Positions 15,666-23,814 of a stretch of DNA of 64,000 nucleotides are shown here, piece after piece. The stretch is from NCBI RefSeq assembly GCF_049856175.1, contig NZ_JBNDNA010000004.1:124001-188000 (forward strand), given 5' to 3'. The translations under genes and the position numbers were made by a program. The stretch's first letter is position 1. Each line of letters begins with the position of its first letter. Source of the DNA: JB111 sp049856175 (GTDB lineage Bacteria > Actinomycetota > Actinomycetes > Actinomycetales > Actinomycetaceae). Under the pieces are notes generated by a model. It searched no databases, had not been told where the DNA came from, and worked only from the letters and a program-made list of their open reading frames with translations.

Positions 15666-17201
15666 ATGACCATCCCGAGCGCCGGCCGTCCCGGCGAGCA
15701 CCACGCCGATCCGGCGTCCGTGCTCCCTCCGGGCGCCTACGGCACCGCCTGGGAGAGCGAGGCGATGCAGCCCGCAGGGGTCAGGGCGCCCGGGCGAGCG
15801 CCCCGGGACTCCGGCACGAACAGAGCCACCTCCACGGCTCCTCGACTCGGGGTGGTCCGCCGCGAGCTGCGGCGGACGCGGACGATCGCGCTCTGCGTGG
15901 TGATCGGGGTCTTCGCCCTGATGGACCTCATCTACTCCCCCTGGGTGCGGGCATGGATGGAGGAGGACCCCGACACGACCGCCATCTGGAAGGTCGTGCT
16001 CGTCCTGGTCCTCACCCTCGCCGGCGCGCTGCACGGACTGGTGGTCCTCCCGCGCGCTCGGTGGCCGCGGGTGACCCTGGCGATCGCTTCGGCAAGCGCC
16101 CTCGTCCTGCCGTTCTCCCCCGTCGCCGCGCTCGTCGTGCTCTCGAGCCACCTCACGCACCGCCGGCTCGACCGTCCGGTGCTCGCCTGCGCCGTGGTCG
16201 CCGTCGCGACGGCTGTGTGCACGTGGCGGGACCTGCTCGGCACCACGACATGGACGTCGTGGATGCGGGTCCTGCTGTCCAACGCGCCGTCCGACCACGC
16301 GCCCGCACCCGTGCCGTGGGCAGGCGTCGTCGTCCTCGTCGGCCTCACGTTCGGTGCGTCGATCGGCATCGGCCAGCTGCGGCGCGCGCGGCTCGAGGCG
16401 CGGGCTGCCCGCGACGCCGCCGACCGCGCCCGCAGCGTGGCCGAGGAGGCGCGTACCGCCGAGATGGACGCCCGCCGGGAACGCGACGACGCCGTGACGA
16501 CCGCGTCCCGCAGAGCCGAGCGCGAGCAGGTCGCCCGCGAGATCCACGACGGCATCGGGCACCGCCTCTCCCTGCTCTCCCTCGAGGCCGGGGCACTACA
16601 GCTCGAGGCGCGCGGGGACGGCCGGCTCGAGGAATCGGCGGCACGCCTGCGCTCGCAGGCCGCCGAGGCCACCCAGGAGCTCCGGACGCTGGTGGGGATG
16701 CTGCGCGAGCCCACGCCCGAGCCGGTCGTCACGCTCGACCACCTGCAGACCGTGCTCGACGAGTCGGCGGACGCCGGCCAGCTCCTGTCGGCGACGGTGC
16801 GGATCGACGACGGTGCCGCCGCGCCGGCCACGCTCACCCGGGCGGTCCACCGCATCACGACCGAGATCATGACGAACGCGCGCAAGCACGCTCCCCGCGA
16901 GACACTCCGCCTGCGGGTGACGGGCGGCCCCGGGACCGGTATCGACGTCGAGGCCGCGAACCGCGTGCCCGCACCACCGGAGCCCGACGAGTCCGGTGGT
17001 CCGGCTGGCGAACCCGGTCTCGGTCCGGTCGGTGCCACTGGCCGCGGCCCCGGCGCCGCGCCCGGCGGCGCCGGGCTCGTCGGCATCGTCGAGCGTGCCG
17101 AGCTGCTCGGCGGGACCGCGCGGTACGGCGTCGACGGCGACCGGTTCCGCGTGGACGTCCACCTCCCCTGGCAGGACGGGGACGGCAGCACCTCCTCCTA
17201 G
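15666..17201 (+). CDS. Two-component sensor histidine kinase (NarL/DesK type)
   Basis: The product (511 residues) has a 65-residue disordered cytoplasmic start, about five or six membrane segments (about 73-92, 107-128, 137-160, 171-187, 217-237) with almost no outside loop, a coiled coil (about 238-290) and a HisKA_3 domain with REIHDGIGHRLSLLSLEAGAL, where H294 is the phosphorylation site. The ATPase domain has the N-box TEIMTNARKHAP; the G-box region is interrupted by a Gly/Pro-rich insertion before GAGLVGIVERAELLGGTARYG. The lack of an extracellular domain suggests it senses the membrane or a partner protein. The response regulator follows after 9 nt. Confidence 0.92.
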   Translation: MTIPSAGRPGEHHADPASVLPPGAYGTAWESEAMQPAGVRAPGRAPRDSGTNRATSTAPRLGVVRRELRRTRTIALCVVIGVFALMDLIYSPWVRAWMEEDPDTTAIWKVVLVLVLTLAGALHGLVVLPRARWPRVTLAIASASALVLPFSPVAALVVLSSHLTHRRLDRPVLACAVVAVATAVCTWRDLLGTTTWTSWMRVLLSNAPSDHAPAPVPWAGVVVLVGLTFGASIGIGQLRRARLEARAARDAADRARSVAEEARTAEMDARRERDDAVTTASRRAEREQVAREIHDGIGHRLSLLSLEAGALQLEARGDGRLEESAARLRSQAAEATQELRTLVGMLREPTPEPVVTLDHLQTVLDESADAGQLLSATVRIDDGAAAPATLTRAVHRITTEIMTNARKHAPRETLRLRVTGGPGTGIDVEAANRVPAPPEPDESGGPAGEPGLGPVGATGRGPGAAPGGAGLVGIVERAELLGGTARYGVDGDRFRVDVHLPWQDGDGSTSS

Positions 17202-17204
17202 ACT
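17199..17204 (+). promoter_or_regulatory. -10-like hexamer overlapping the kinase stop codon
   Basis: TAGACT starts with the kinase TAG stop and ends 6 nt before the GTG of the regulator gene, so the regulator may have its own leaderless transcript. Confidence 0.45.
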
Positions 17205-17210
17205 GCTCGG

Positions 17211-17870
17211 GTGCCCCCGCCCACTCGCGTGCTCGTCGTCGACGACGACCCGATGGTGCGCGCGTTCGTGCGACGGATCATCGACACCGACGACGCCCTC
17301 GAGGTCGTCGGCGAGGCCGCCGACGGCGCCGCGGCGCTCGAGGCGGTCATCGCCCACCACCCGGACGTCGTCCTCATGGACCTGACGATGCCGGGCACCG
17401 ACGGCGTGGCCGCGACCCGGGCCATCCGCGCGCGCCCGTCGCCGCCGGCGGTGCTCGTCCTCACCACGTGGGACGTCGACAGCAGCGTCGACGCCGCCCT
17501 GCAGGCCGGGGCGGTCGGCTACCAGCTGAAGACCGCCGAGCCGGCCGAGCTCCTCGCCTCGATCCACGCGGTGGCGGCGGGGCACGGCGCGATCTCACCG
17601 CAGGTCCAGCCCGGGCTGCTGCGGCGGATGGCGGGAGCCGGCTCCACGCGTCGGACGGCAGCGCGCGAGGCGCTGGCCGGCCTGACCGAGCGCGAGATGG
17701 ACGTCGCCCGCCTCGTCGCTCAGGGGCTGTCGAACGGCCAGATCGCGGGTCGCCTGCACCTCGGCGAGACAACGGTGAAGACCTACCTCGCGGGCGTCCA
17801 GGCCAAGCTGGCGGCGGAGAACCGCACGCAGGTCGCCGTCATCGTCGACCGGGCGGCATTCGGCGACTGA
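17211..17870 (+). CDS. NarL/FixJ-family response regulator
   Basis: This 219-residue regulator has a receiver domain (about 5-120) with the acidic pair DDD at 11-13, the phospho-acceptor D57 in VVLMDLTMPGTDG, the switch Thr in VLVLTTWD and the conserved Lys in GYQLKTAEP. A LuxR-type helix-turn-helix follows (about 150-215: LTEREMDVARLVAQGLSNGQIAGRLHLGETTVKTYLAGVQAKL). It is cotranscribed with the kinase. The divergent DUF4352 gene and the convergent lipoprotein gene are plausible targets by position only. GTG start; a -10-like element lies 6 nt upstream. Confidence 0.94.
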   Translation: MPPPTRVLVVDDDPMVRAFVRRIIDTDDALEVVGEAADGAAALEAVIAHHPDVVLMDLTMPGTDGVAATRAIRARPSPPAVLVLTTWDVDSSVDAALQAGAVGYQLKTAEPAELLASIHAVAAGHGAISPQVQPGLLRRMAGAGSTRRTAAREALAGLTEREMDVARLVAQGLSNGQIAGRLHLGETTVKTYLAGVQAKLAAENRTQVAVIVDRAAFGD

Positions 17871-17885
17871 GCGACGAGCAGCCGC

Positions 17886-18713
17886 CTACCGCGCCCGGAG
17901 GAACACAGCCGTGTCCTCGTCCACGAACCCGAGGTCCAGGCGCACGGGCCCGACCTGCTCGCCGCCGGACTCGTCGAGGTCGAGCTCGTCGAGCGGGGCG
18001 TCGGTGACCTCGATACGGGGCTCGTCGCACGCGGGCGGTTCCGTCTCAGTGACCTCGTCGCAGAGGTAGGCCGAGCCGTCCGGAGCATCCGTGGTGACTA
18101 GGACAGAGTCGACGACGAGCCCGAGGTTCGGCACCGCGATCTCTAGGGCGTCCGCCACGGTCCACGACTCTCGCCCCTCGGACACGGGCCACCCGGACGG
18201 GGTCTCGTTCTGCTCGACCACGTCGAGATAGGCCACCGTGTCCGCGTCGACGACCTCGGCGACGATGACGACGCTTCCCCACCGGGCGCCGGACGCCTCG
18301 AGCAGGTTGAGATCGTCGAGGGGAGCGCCGGTCAGCTCGAGGATCGCGGGCGCACAGACGGGCGGGTGCGTCTCACCGACGACGTCGCACAGCTCGGCCC
18401 GCTCGTACGCGATGAGAGCGGCGTCGATGACCACCACGTCACCGGGCGAAGCGGTGTCGGCCACCGTGCGCGCGGTCACGGCCGGACCGGTCGGCTCGTC
18501 CGGTCCGTCGGACGCGGACGCGTCGGGCGGCCCCTCCGACGCCGCGTCGGAGGGTGCGTCGGTGGACGACTCCCCCGTCGCCTCGTCGTCCGACGGCCCG
18601 CACGCGACGAGCGCGCCGGCGAGCGCGAGGAACGAGGCGAGTCCGACCGGCGCACGCGCACGTGCCCGGCGTTCCTGAGCCGGCGACAGCGGTCGCCCCG
18701 GGTGCGCGCTCAC
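17886..18713 (-). CDS. Lipoprotein with an internal 109-residue duplication
   Basis: I do not recognise the family. The 275-residue product starts with a basic stretch and a hydrophobic segment ending in the lipobox LVAC, with C38 as the lipidated residue. A Ser/Asp/Glu/Pro-rich linker (about 39-78) follows. The rest contains two related units: C109-x10-C120 followed by ELTGAPLDDLNL, and C218-x10-C229 followed by EVTDAPLDELDL, spaced by 109 residues, each ending in a D-x-D-T-hydrophobic segment. Paired cysteines suggest one disulfide per unit. The GTG start overlaps the stop of the DUF456 gene by 4 nt, so the two are coupled. It is convergent with the response regulator, 15 nt away. Confidence 0.78.
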   Translation of the reverse strand: MSAHPGRPLSPAQERRARARAPVGLASFLALAGALVACGPSDDEATGESSTDAPSDAASEGPPDASASDGPDEPTGPAVTARTVADTASPGDVVVIDAALIAYERAELCDVVGETHPPVCAPAILELTGAPLDDLNLLEASGARWGSVVIVAEVVDADTVAYLDVVEQNETPSGWPVSEGRESWTVADALEIAVPNLGLVVDSVLVTTDAPDGSAYLCDEVTETEPPACDEPRIEVTDAPLDELDLDESGGEQVGPVRLDLGFVDEDTAVFLRAR

Positions 18714-19183
18714 CGCACGATCCAGGCGACGACGAACGTACCGACGGCGACCATCGCCCCGGCGAGCTCGATGAGGATCGTCAGCCCGGCGGCCTTGAGC
18801 GCGCGGACCGTGGCCGGCCAGGCGCTCCGGACATCCCGCAGCCGCGCGAGCTCGACGAGGAACACGGTGCCGACGAAGAACAGGACCAGTCCGACGACCG
18901 GCACGACGAAGAATCCGACGACACCGGCGAGGGCGGCGACGACGAGCGTGGACGTGCGCACGCCACCGCGCTGCATGTACCGCCCGGCGAGGACGTAGCC
19001 GAGCACCATCGCGAGGAGGAAGGACGCGATCGCGATGATCGCGACGGTGAGGCCGAGCGTGCCGCCCTGGTACCAGCCCCAGATCGCGACGGCTGCCGCG
19101 ACGAGACCGCCGCCGGGGAAGATCATCGTCACCGTGCCGAACAGCCCGACGACGATCGCCAGGATCGTGAGCAGCTCGGCCAC
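18710..19183 (-). CDS. DUF456 family membrane protein
   Basis: The 157-residue product consists almost entirely of membrane segments (about 4-25, 28-42, 45-66, 80-108, 132-155). The glycine-rich opening LGLFGTVTMIFPGGGLVAAAVAIWGW-like region (about 10-36), the central GGVRTSTLVVAALAGVVGFF and the C-terminal helix match the DUF456 pattern, a small family of unknown function. Start GTG at 19183 is preceded by GCAGGAG. It is the first gene of a pair with the lipoprotein, and a shared role in the envelope is likely but unproven. Confidence 0.82.
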   Translation of the reverse strand: MAELLTILAIVVGLFGTVTMIFPGGGLVAAAVAIWGWYQGGTLGLTVAIIAIASFLLAMVLGYVLAGRYMQRGGVRTSTLVVAALAGVVGFFVVPVVGLVLFFVGTVFLVELARLRDVRSAWPATVRALKAAGLTILIELAGAMVAVGTFVVAWIVR

Positions 19184-19262
19184 GGTCGCGCTCCTGCCTC
19201 GTCGGTGCGCGCCGGTCGGCGGCGCGGCTCAGATCGTACGCGCGGGAGCCGCCCCGCACGCG

Positions 19263-19298
19263 CGAGGGGCCGGGACCCCGTCAGGTCCCGGCCCCTCG
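19263..19298 (-). terminator. 15-bp hairpin downstream of the small membrane gene
   Basis: CGAGGGGCCGGGACC pairs perfectly with its complement across a 6-nt loop, 14 nt after the stop at 19312. Confidence 0.75.
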
Positions 19299-19311
19299 GT
19301 GCGGCGTCGGA

Positions 19312-19659
19312 TCAGGTCCAGAGCACCGCGACGGCCACGTTGACGACGATGAGCCCGATCAGGGTCGGGATCATCGGGGAACCCTTCTTCCCGTCCCTGC
19401 GGTCGCGGTCGCCGAGGAAGGCCACGACGGTCGCGCCGAGGGCGATGACGAGCTTGACACCGATCTTGATGTGGTTGACCTCGCCGTCGCCCATCTCCGC
19501 CATGCCGACGAGCAGGATGCCGGCGACGAGGGCCGTGAGCACGCCGTGGGTCGCACCCTTGGGGAGCTCGCCGCCGCGCAGCCCGGCGATCGCCATGCCG
19601 AGGGCCATCGCCCAGCCGAGGAGGTGGATGACGAGGAGGATGCCGGTGACGATGTCCAT
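19312..19659 (-). CDS. Small four-TM membrane protein
   Basis: This 115-residue protein has four predicted membrane segments (about 2-25, 37-52, 64-83, 95-113). Short loops carry EMGDGEVNHIK and DRDRRDGKKGS, the latter a basic cytoplasmic loop. It is a small conserved-looking hypothetical protein that I cannot name. It has its own terminator and a -10-like element (TAACCT) directly before the start, so it is probably monocistronic. No function is suggested by its neighbours, guaA and the DUF456 gene. Confidence 0.75.
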   Translation of the reverse strand: MDIVTGILLVIHLLGWAMALGMAIAGLRGGELPKGATHGVLTALVAGILLVGMAEMGDGEVNHIKIGVKLVIALGATVVAFLGDRDRRDGKKGSPMIPTLIGLIVVNVAVAVLWT

Positions 19660-19665
19660 GCCTCC

Positions 19666-19671
19666 AGGTTA
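19666..19671 (-). promoter_or_regulatory. -10-like hexamer, probable leaderless promoter
   Basis: TAACCT (minus strand) ends 6 nt before the ATG at 19659. Confidence 0.55.
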
Positions 19672-19745
19672 TCTGTCACCGTGTCAGCACAGTTGCCACG
19701 CGCCGATGAGGTCGCTCACCGCACGGGGCGCGGGCCCGGCCCGCT

Positions 19746-19773
19746 CGCGCACGGGCCGCTCACCCGTGGCGCG
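19746..19773 (-). terminator. Imperfect hairpin after guaA
   Basis: CGCGCACGGG pairs with CCCGTGGCGCG (one bulged base) across a 7-nt loop, immediately after the guaA stop. Confidence 0.4.
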
Positions 19774-19776
19774 ACG

Positions 19777-21381
19777 TCACTCCCACTCGATGGTGCCCGG
19801 TGGCTTCGACGTCACGTCGAGGACCACCCGGTTGACCTCCGGGACGGAATTGGTGATGCGGGTCGAGATGCGGGCGAGCACGTCGTAGGGCACGCGCGAC
19901 CAGTCGGCGGTCATCGCGTCCTCGCTCGTGACCGGTCGGAGCACGATCGGGTGTCCGTACGTGCGGCCGTCGCCCTGGACGCCGACCGATCGGACGTCGG
20001 CGAGCAGCACGACCGGGCACTGCCAGATCGCCTCGTCGAGGCCGGCGGCCGTCAGCTCCTCCCGGGCGACGAGGTCGGCCGCGCGGAGGATCTCCAGTCG
20101 CTCGCGCGTGACCTCGCCGACGATGCGGATGCCGAGGCCGGGCCCCGGGAAGGGCTGGCGGGCCACGATCACCTCGGGGACGCCGAGCTCGCGACCCACG
20201 GCGCGGACCTCGTCCTTGAACAGCAGGCGCAGCGGCTCGACGAGCTCGAACGTCATGTCCTCGGGCAGGCCGCCCACGTTGTGGTGCGACTTGATGGTCG
20301 CCGCGCCCTCGCCGCCGCCGGACTCGACGACGTCGGGGTAGAGGGTGCCCTGGACGAGGAACCGCACCTGCTCGCCCTGCTGCCCCGCCTCGGCCACGAT
20401 GCCCGCCGCGGCCTCCTCGAAGGTGCGGATGAACTCCCGGCCGATGATCTTGCGCTTCTCCTCGGGGTCGGTCACCCCGGCGAGCGCGTCGAGGAACGTC
20501 TCCGAGGCGTCGATGACCCGCAGGTCGACGCCGGTCGCTGCCACGAAGTCCCGCTCGACCTGCTCGGCCTCGCCGGCGCGCATCAGCCCGTGGTCGACGA
20601 ACACGCAGGTCAGCTGGTCGCCGACGGCCCGCTGGACGAGCGCGGCTGCGACGGAGGAGTCGACGCCGCCGGACAGGCCGCAGATCACGCGGGCGTCGCC
20701 GATCTGGCTGCGGATGGCCTCGACCTGCTCGGCGACCACCGAGCGGGCCGTCCAGTCGGCGTCGACCCGGGCCCCCTCGCGCAGGAAGCGGGTGAGCAGG
20801 GTCTGGCCGTGCTCGGTGTGGTGGACCTCGGGGTGCCACTGGACGCCGTAGAGCCGCCGGTCGGTGTCCTCGAACGCCGCGACGGGCGCGCCGGTCGAGG
20901 TCGCCAGGACCTCGAACCCGTCGGGCGCCGCGGAGACGGCGTCGCCGTGGGACATCCACACGGTCTGCACGTCGGGCGAGCCGGCCAGCAGGGTCGAGCC
21001 CTCGCGCTCCTCGCCGACGCGCACGACCGTGCCGCCGTACTCGCGCTCGCCGGTGCGGTCGACGGTCCCGCCGAGGGCCTTGGCCATCGCCTGGAAGCCG
21101 TAGCAGATCCCGAGGACCGGCACCCCGGCGTCGAACAGGGCCGGGTCGACCCCCGGGGCGCCCTCGGCGTAGACCGAGGACGGCCCGCCCGAGAGGATGA
21201 TCGCCGCGGGCTCCCTGGCGAGCATGTCGTCGACCGAGGCGGTGTGGGGCACCACCTCGGAGAGGACGTTGGCCTCACGCACGCGCCGCGCGATGAGCTG
21301 GGCGTACTGGGCCCCGTAGTCGACGACGAGGACGGGGCGGTGGTTCGTGGTGCCGGCGGTGTCCGGCGCGTCCGTGGTCAC
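19777..21381 (-). CDS. guaA: GMP synthase (glutamine-hydrolysing)
   Basis: GuaA aminates XMP to GMP. The 534-residue product has the class I glutamine amidotransferase domain (about 15-205) with VVDYGAQYAQLIARRVRE, the nucleophile C93 in GICYGFQAMA and the His/Glu pair in GVQWHPEVHHTE. The ATP pyrophosphatase domain has the P-loop GLSGGVDSSVAAALV, and the dimerisation domain has HHNVGGLPEDM, RQPFPGPGLGIRIVGE and the C-terminal VVLDVTSKPPGTIEWE. Start GTG at 21381 overlaps the stop of the upstream DUF3817 gene by 4 nt. guaB lies elsewhere in the window at 36619. Confidence 0.97.
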   Translation of the reverse strand: MTTDAPDTAGTTNHRPVLVVDYGAQYAQLIARRVREANVLSEVVPHTASVDDMLAREPAAIILSGGPSSVYAEGAPGVDPALFDAGVPVLGICYGFQAMAKALGGTVDRTGEREYGGTVVRVGEEREGSTLLAGSPDVQTVWMSHGDAVSAAPDGFEVLATSTGAPVAAFEDTDRRLYGVQWHPEVHHTEHGQTLLTRFLREGARVDADWTARSVVAEQVEAIRSQIGDARVICGLSGGVDSSVAAALVQRAVGDQLTCVFVDHGLMRAGEAEQVERDFVAATGVDLRVIDASETFLDALAGVTDPEEKRKIIGREFIRTFEEAAAGIVAEAGQQGEQVRFLVQGTLYPDVVESGGGEGAATIKSHHNVGGLPEDMTFELVEPLRLLFKDEVRAVGRELGVPEVIVARQPFPGPGLGIRIVGEVTRERLEILRAADLVAREELTAAGLDEAIWQCPVVLLADVRSVGVQGDGRTYGHPIVLRPVTSEDAMTADWSRVPYDVLARISTRITNSVPEVNRVVLDVTSKPPGTIEWE

Positions 21382-21851
21382 CGGCCCAGGGTAGTCCGGC
21401 GCTCGGCGACGACCCGCGCACGGCCGGTGACGGCGGGCAGGTCGGCCTCGACCCAGTGGTGGGCCTTCCGCTCGAGGACGAACGACAGGACGGGCACGAC
21501 GCCGGCGGCGACGAGCGCGACCATCCGGCCCAGCCCCCAGCGCATGACCGACCACAGGTTGAGGACGGTGGCGGCGTAGACCACGTAGATCCAGCCGTGC
21601 AGGATCGCGACCCATGCGCCCATGACGGGACGCGCCGTCCACCACTTCGACTCGTCCTCGTACCCGGCGGCGCCGAACACGTACTTCAGCACCATCTCGG
21701 CGGTGAGGACGAGCAGCATCACGCCCGTGACGAACGCCATCGCGCGGTACCAGCCGAACGCGCGGTGCGCCCTGGTCTCGGCCACCTCGGCGGCGGCCTG
21801 GCCGGCCGCGCGCGCCTCGGCCGACGTGGTGGTGGGCCCTGTCTCCGACAT
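21378..21851 (-). CDS. DUF3817 domain membrane protein
   Basis: The 157-residue product has a 30-residue polar start, then three membrane segments (about 38-57, 79-97, 112-127) with the conserved-looking elements FGWYRAMAFVTGVMLLVL, WWTARPVMGAWVAILHGWIYVVYA and LVAAGVVPVLSFVLERK. This is the DUF3817 pattern; the function is unknown. It ends inside the guaA start (GTGA overlap), so guaA is at least partly translated from this transcript. Start at 21851 follows GACAAT at 6 nt. Confidence 0.82.
   Translation of the reverse strand: MSETGPTTTSAEARAAGQAAAEVAETRAHRAFGWYRAMAFVTGVMLLVLTAEMVLKYVFGAAGYEDESKWWTARPVMGAWVAILHGWIYVVYAATVLNLWSVMRWGLGRMVALVAAGVVPVLSFVLERKAHHWVEADLPAVTGRARVVAERRTTLGR
21388..21393 (-). 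promoter_or_regulatory. -10-like hexamer before guaA
   Basis: TACCCT (minus strand) ends 6 nt before the guaA GTG, inside the 3' end of the DUF3817 gene. It may give a separate leaderless guaA transcript. Confidence 0.45.
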
Positions 21852-21857
21852 GCCTCC

Positions 21858-21863
21858 ATTGTC
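21858..21863 (-). promoter_or_regulatory. -10-like hexamer, probable leaderless promoter
   Basis: GACAAT (minus strand) ends 6 nt before the ATG at 21851. Confidence 0.5.
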
Positions 21864-21935
21864 CCTCCTCGACGAGGTGGGGAGGGTGAGTCGGCGGTCA
21901 CCCCAAATGCCGTGGCCGGTGTCGGGGCCGCGGCG

Positions 21936-21941
21936 TAGCGT
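21936..21941 (+). promoter_or_regulatory. -10-like hexamer, probable leaderless promoter of the ABC pair
   Basis: TAGCGT ends 7 nt before the GTG at 21949, which favours that start over the ATG at 21958. Confidence 0.5.
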
Positions 21942-21948
21942 CCGGACG

Positions 21949-23814
21949 GTGCTGACCATGCCCACCGACCACCCCGGGTCGCCGCCGCTCACGGGTGCGA
22001 ACGCCTTTCTCGCCTGGCTGGCCCGCAGGCAGCGGCTCACGCTGCTGGTGGCCGTCCTGTTCGGCGTCGCGCGCAACGTCGCGACGGCCGGGATCCCGCT
22101 CGTGCTCGGCCGGGCGCTCGACACGGGCCTGACCGACGGACTGTCGGCGGCCACCTGGTGGGGCGCGGGTGCCGTCCTGCTCGTCGGCGTCGCCGCCGCG
22201 CTCACCTCGGCGTACGGGCACCTCTTCGAGACGATGAGCTGGGTCTACGGCACCTTCCACACCGGCCGCCTCGTGGGTCACCACGTCACGCGGATCGGGC
22301 CGAACGTCACGCGCAACGCCGCGACCGGGGAGGTCGTCGCGAGCGTCACGAACGACACGTTCCACATCGGCAACGTCTTCGAGATGGCCCAGCGGTTCGT
22401 CGGGTCGCTGGCCGGCGTGCTCTTCGTCGCGGTCGTGCTCCTGCAGACCTCGGTGCAGCTCGGGCTCGCCGTGCTCATCGGCATGCCCGTCGTCTCCGCG
22501 GCCGTGGCGCTCCTCGTCCGGCCCATGCAGCGGCGCCAGTGGGCCCAGCGCGAGGCCCAGGGCCGCCTCGGCGCGCTCGCGACCGACACCGTGGCCGGCC
22601 TGCGGGTGCTTCGCGGCATCGGTGGCGAGGACGTGTTCACCGACCGGTACGCGACCCGGTCGCAGGAGGTACGCGCCGCCGGGGTCTCCGTTGCGACGAT
22701 CGCCGCGCTCATGCGGGGTCTGCAGGTCCTGCTGCCCGGCCTCTTCGTCGCCTTCGTCGTCTGGTTCGGGGCGCACCTGGCCCTGAGCGGCGACATGTCG
22801 CCGGGCGACCTCGTGGCCCTGTTCGGCTACACCACCTACCTCGCGGCCCCGCTCCAGGCCTTCACCCAGTTCGTCCAGCTCCTCGTCCGCGCCCGCGTCG
22901 GCGCCGACAAGGTCATCCGGGTGGTCGGCACCGGACCGTCCGCCGGCACGCTCGCCGAGTCCGAGGCGGCCGACGACCGCCCGTGGCCCGGACCCGCACG
23001 ATCCGGGGCGGGCCTCACCGACCCCACGTCCGGTTTCGCCGCCGAGCCCGGGACGTTCGTCGCCGTGGTCTCCGACCCGCCGGAGGACGCGAGCGCGCTC
23101 GCCGCCCGCCTCGGCCGGCTCCTCGACCCGGACCGCTCGGACCTCGGGCTCGTGGACCCCACCCTCGTCCCCGACGCCACCGACCCGCTGCCGGGCACGG
23201 ACCGCGCCACCGCGCCCCCCTCCCCCGTGCTGCTCGACGGCACGCCGGTCGACGAGCTCGCCGTGGCCGAGGTGCGCGAGCGCGTCGTCGTGGCCGGCTC
23301 GAGCCCCGAGCTGTTCGCGGGCACGCTGCGCGAGACCCTCGACGTGCGCGACCGCGGGGACGACACCGCGCTGCTGGACGCCCTCGCCGCGGCCGACGGC
23401 CAGGACGTCCTGGACTCCGTCGGCGGCGCGCTCGACGGCGAGATAGCGGAGAAGGGCCGCTCCCTGTCGGGCGGTCAGCGCCAGCGCGTGGCACTGGCCC
23501 GGGCCCTGCTCACGGAGGCCCCGGCGCTCGTGCTCGTCGAGCCGACGTCAGCCGTGGACGCCCACACCGAGGCGCGGATCGCCGCGACGCTGGTGCGACG
23601 TCGCGCCGGCCGCACGACCGTCGTCGTCACCTCCTCCCCGCTCGTCCTCGAGCACGCCGACGACGTGGCGTTCCTCGACGGCGGTCGGGTGACCGTGCAG
23701 GCCCCGCACGCCGAGCTCGCCCGCCGCGCCCGTGAGGGCGACGCCGCGGCGCGCCGCTACCGCGCCGTCGTCACCAGGTCCACCGCCGACGACGAGCAGG
23801 AGGCCGTGCGATGA
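21949..23814 (+). CDS. ABC exporter subunit A, non-canonical ATPase domain
   Basis: The product (621 residues) is a fused ABC exporter half: a six-helix membrane domain (about 20-320) and an ATPase domain. The ATPase domain is degenerate. Where Walker A should be (about residue 375) it reads VSDPPEDASA with no GKS/T; Walker B is LVLVEPTSAVD; the H-loop histidine is missing (VVTSSPLVLEHAD). The signature motif LSGGQRQRVALARAL (from residue ~506) is perfect. Subunit B, encoded next with a 4-nt overlap, shows the opposite pattern. An Ala/Asp/Pro-rich insertion lies between strands of the ATPase domain. The exported substrate is unknown. Confidence 0.9.
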   Translation: MLTMPTDHPGSPPLTGANAFLAWLARRQRLTLLVAVLFGVARNVATAGIPLVLGRALDTGLTDGLSAATWWGAGAVLLVGVAAALTSAYGHLFETMSWVYGTFHTGRLVGHHVTRIGPNVTRNAATGEVVASVTNDTFHIGNVFEMAQRFVGSLAGVLFVAVVLLQTSVQLGLAVLIGMPVVSAAVALLVRPMQRRQWAQREAQGRLGALATDTVAGLRVLRGIGGEDVFTDRYATRSQEVRAAGVSVATIAALMRGLQVLLPGLFVAFVVWFGAHLALSGDMSPGDLVALFGYTTYLAAPLQAFTQFVQLLVRARVGADKVIRVVGTGPSAGTLAESEAADDRPWPGPARSGAGLTDPTSGFAAEPGTFVAVVSDPPEDASALAARLGRLLDPDRSDLGLVDPTLVPDATDPLPGTDRATAPPSPVLLDGTPVDELAVAEVRERVVVAGSSPELFAGTLRETLDVRDRGDDTALLDALAAADGQDVLDSVGGALDGEIAEKGRSLSGGQRQRVALARALLTEAPALVLVEPTSAVDAHTEARIAATLVRRRAGRTTVVVTSSPLVLEHADDVAFLDGGRVTVQAPHAELARRAREGDAAARRYRAVVTRSTADDEQEAVR

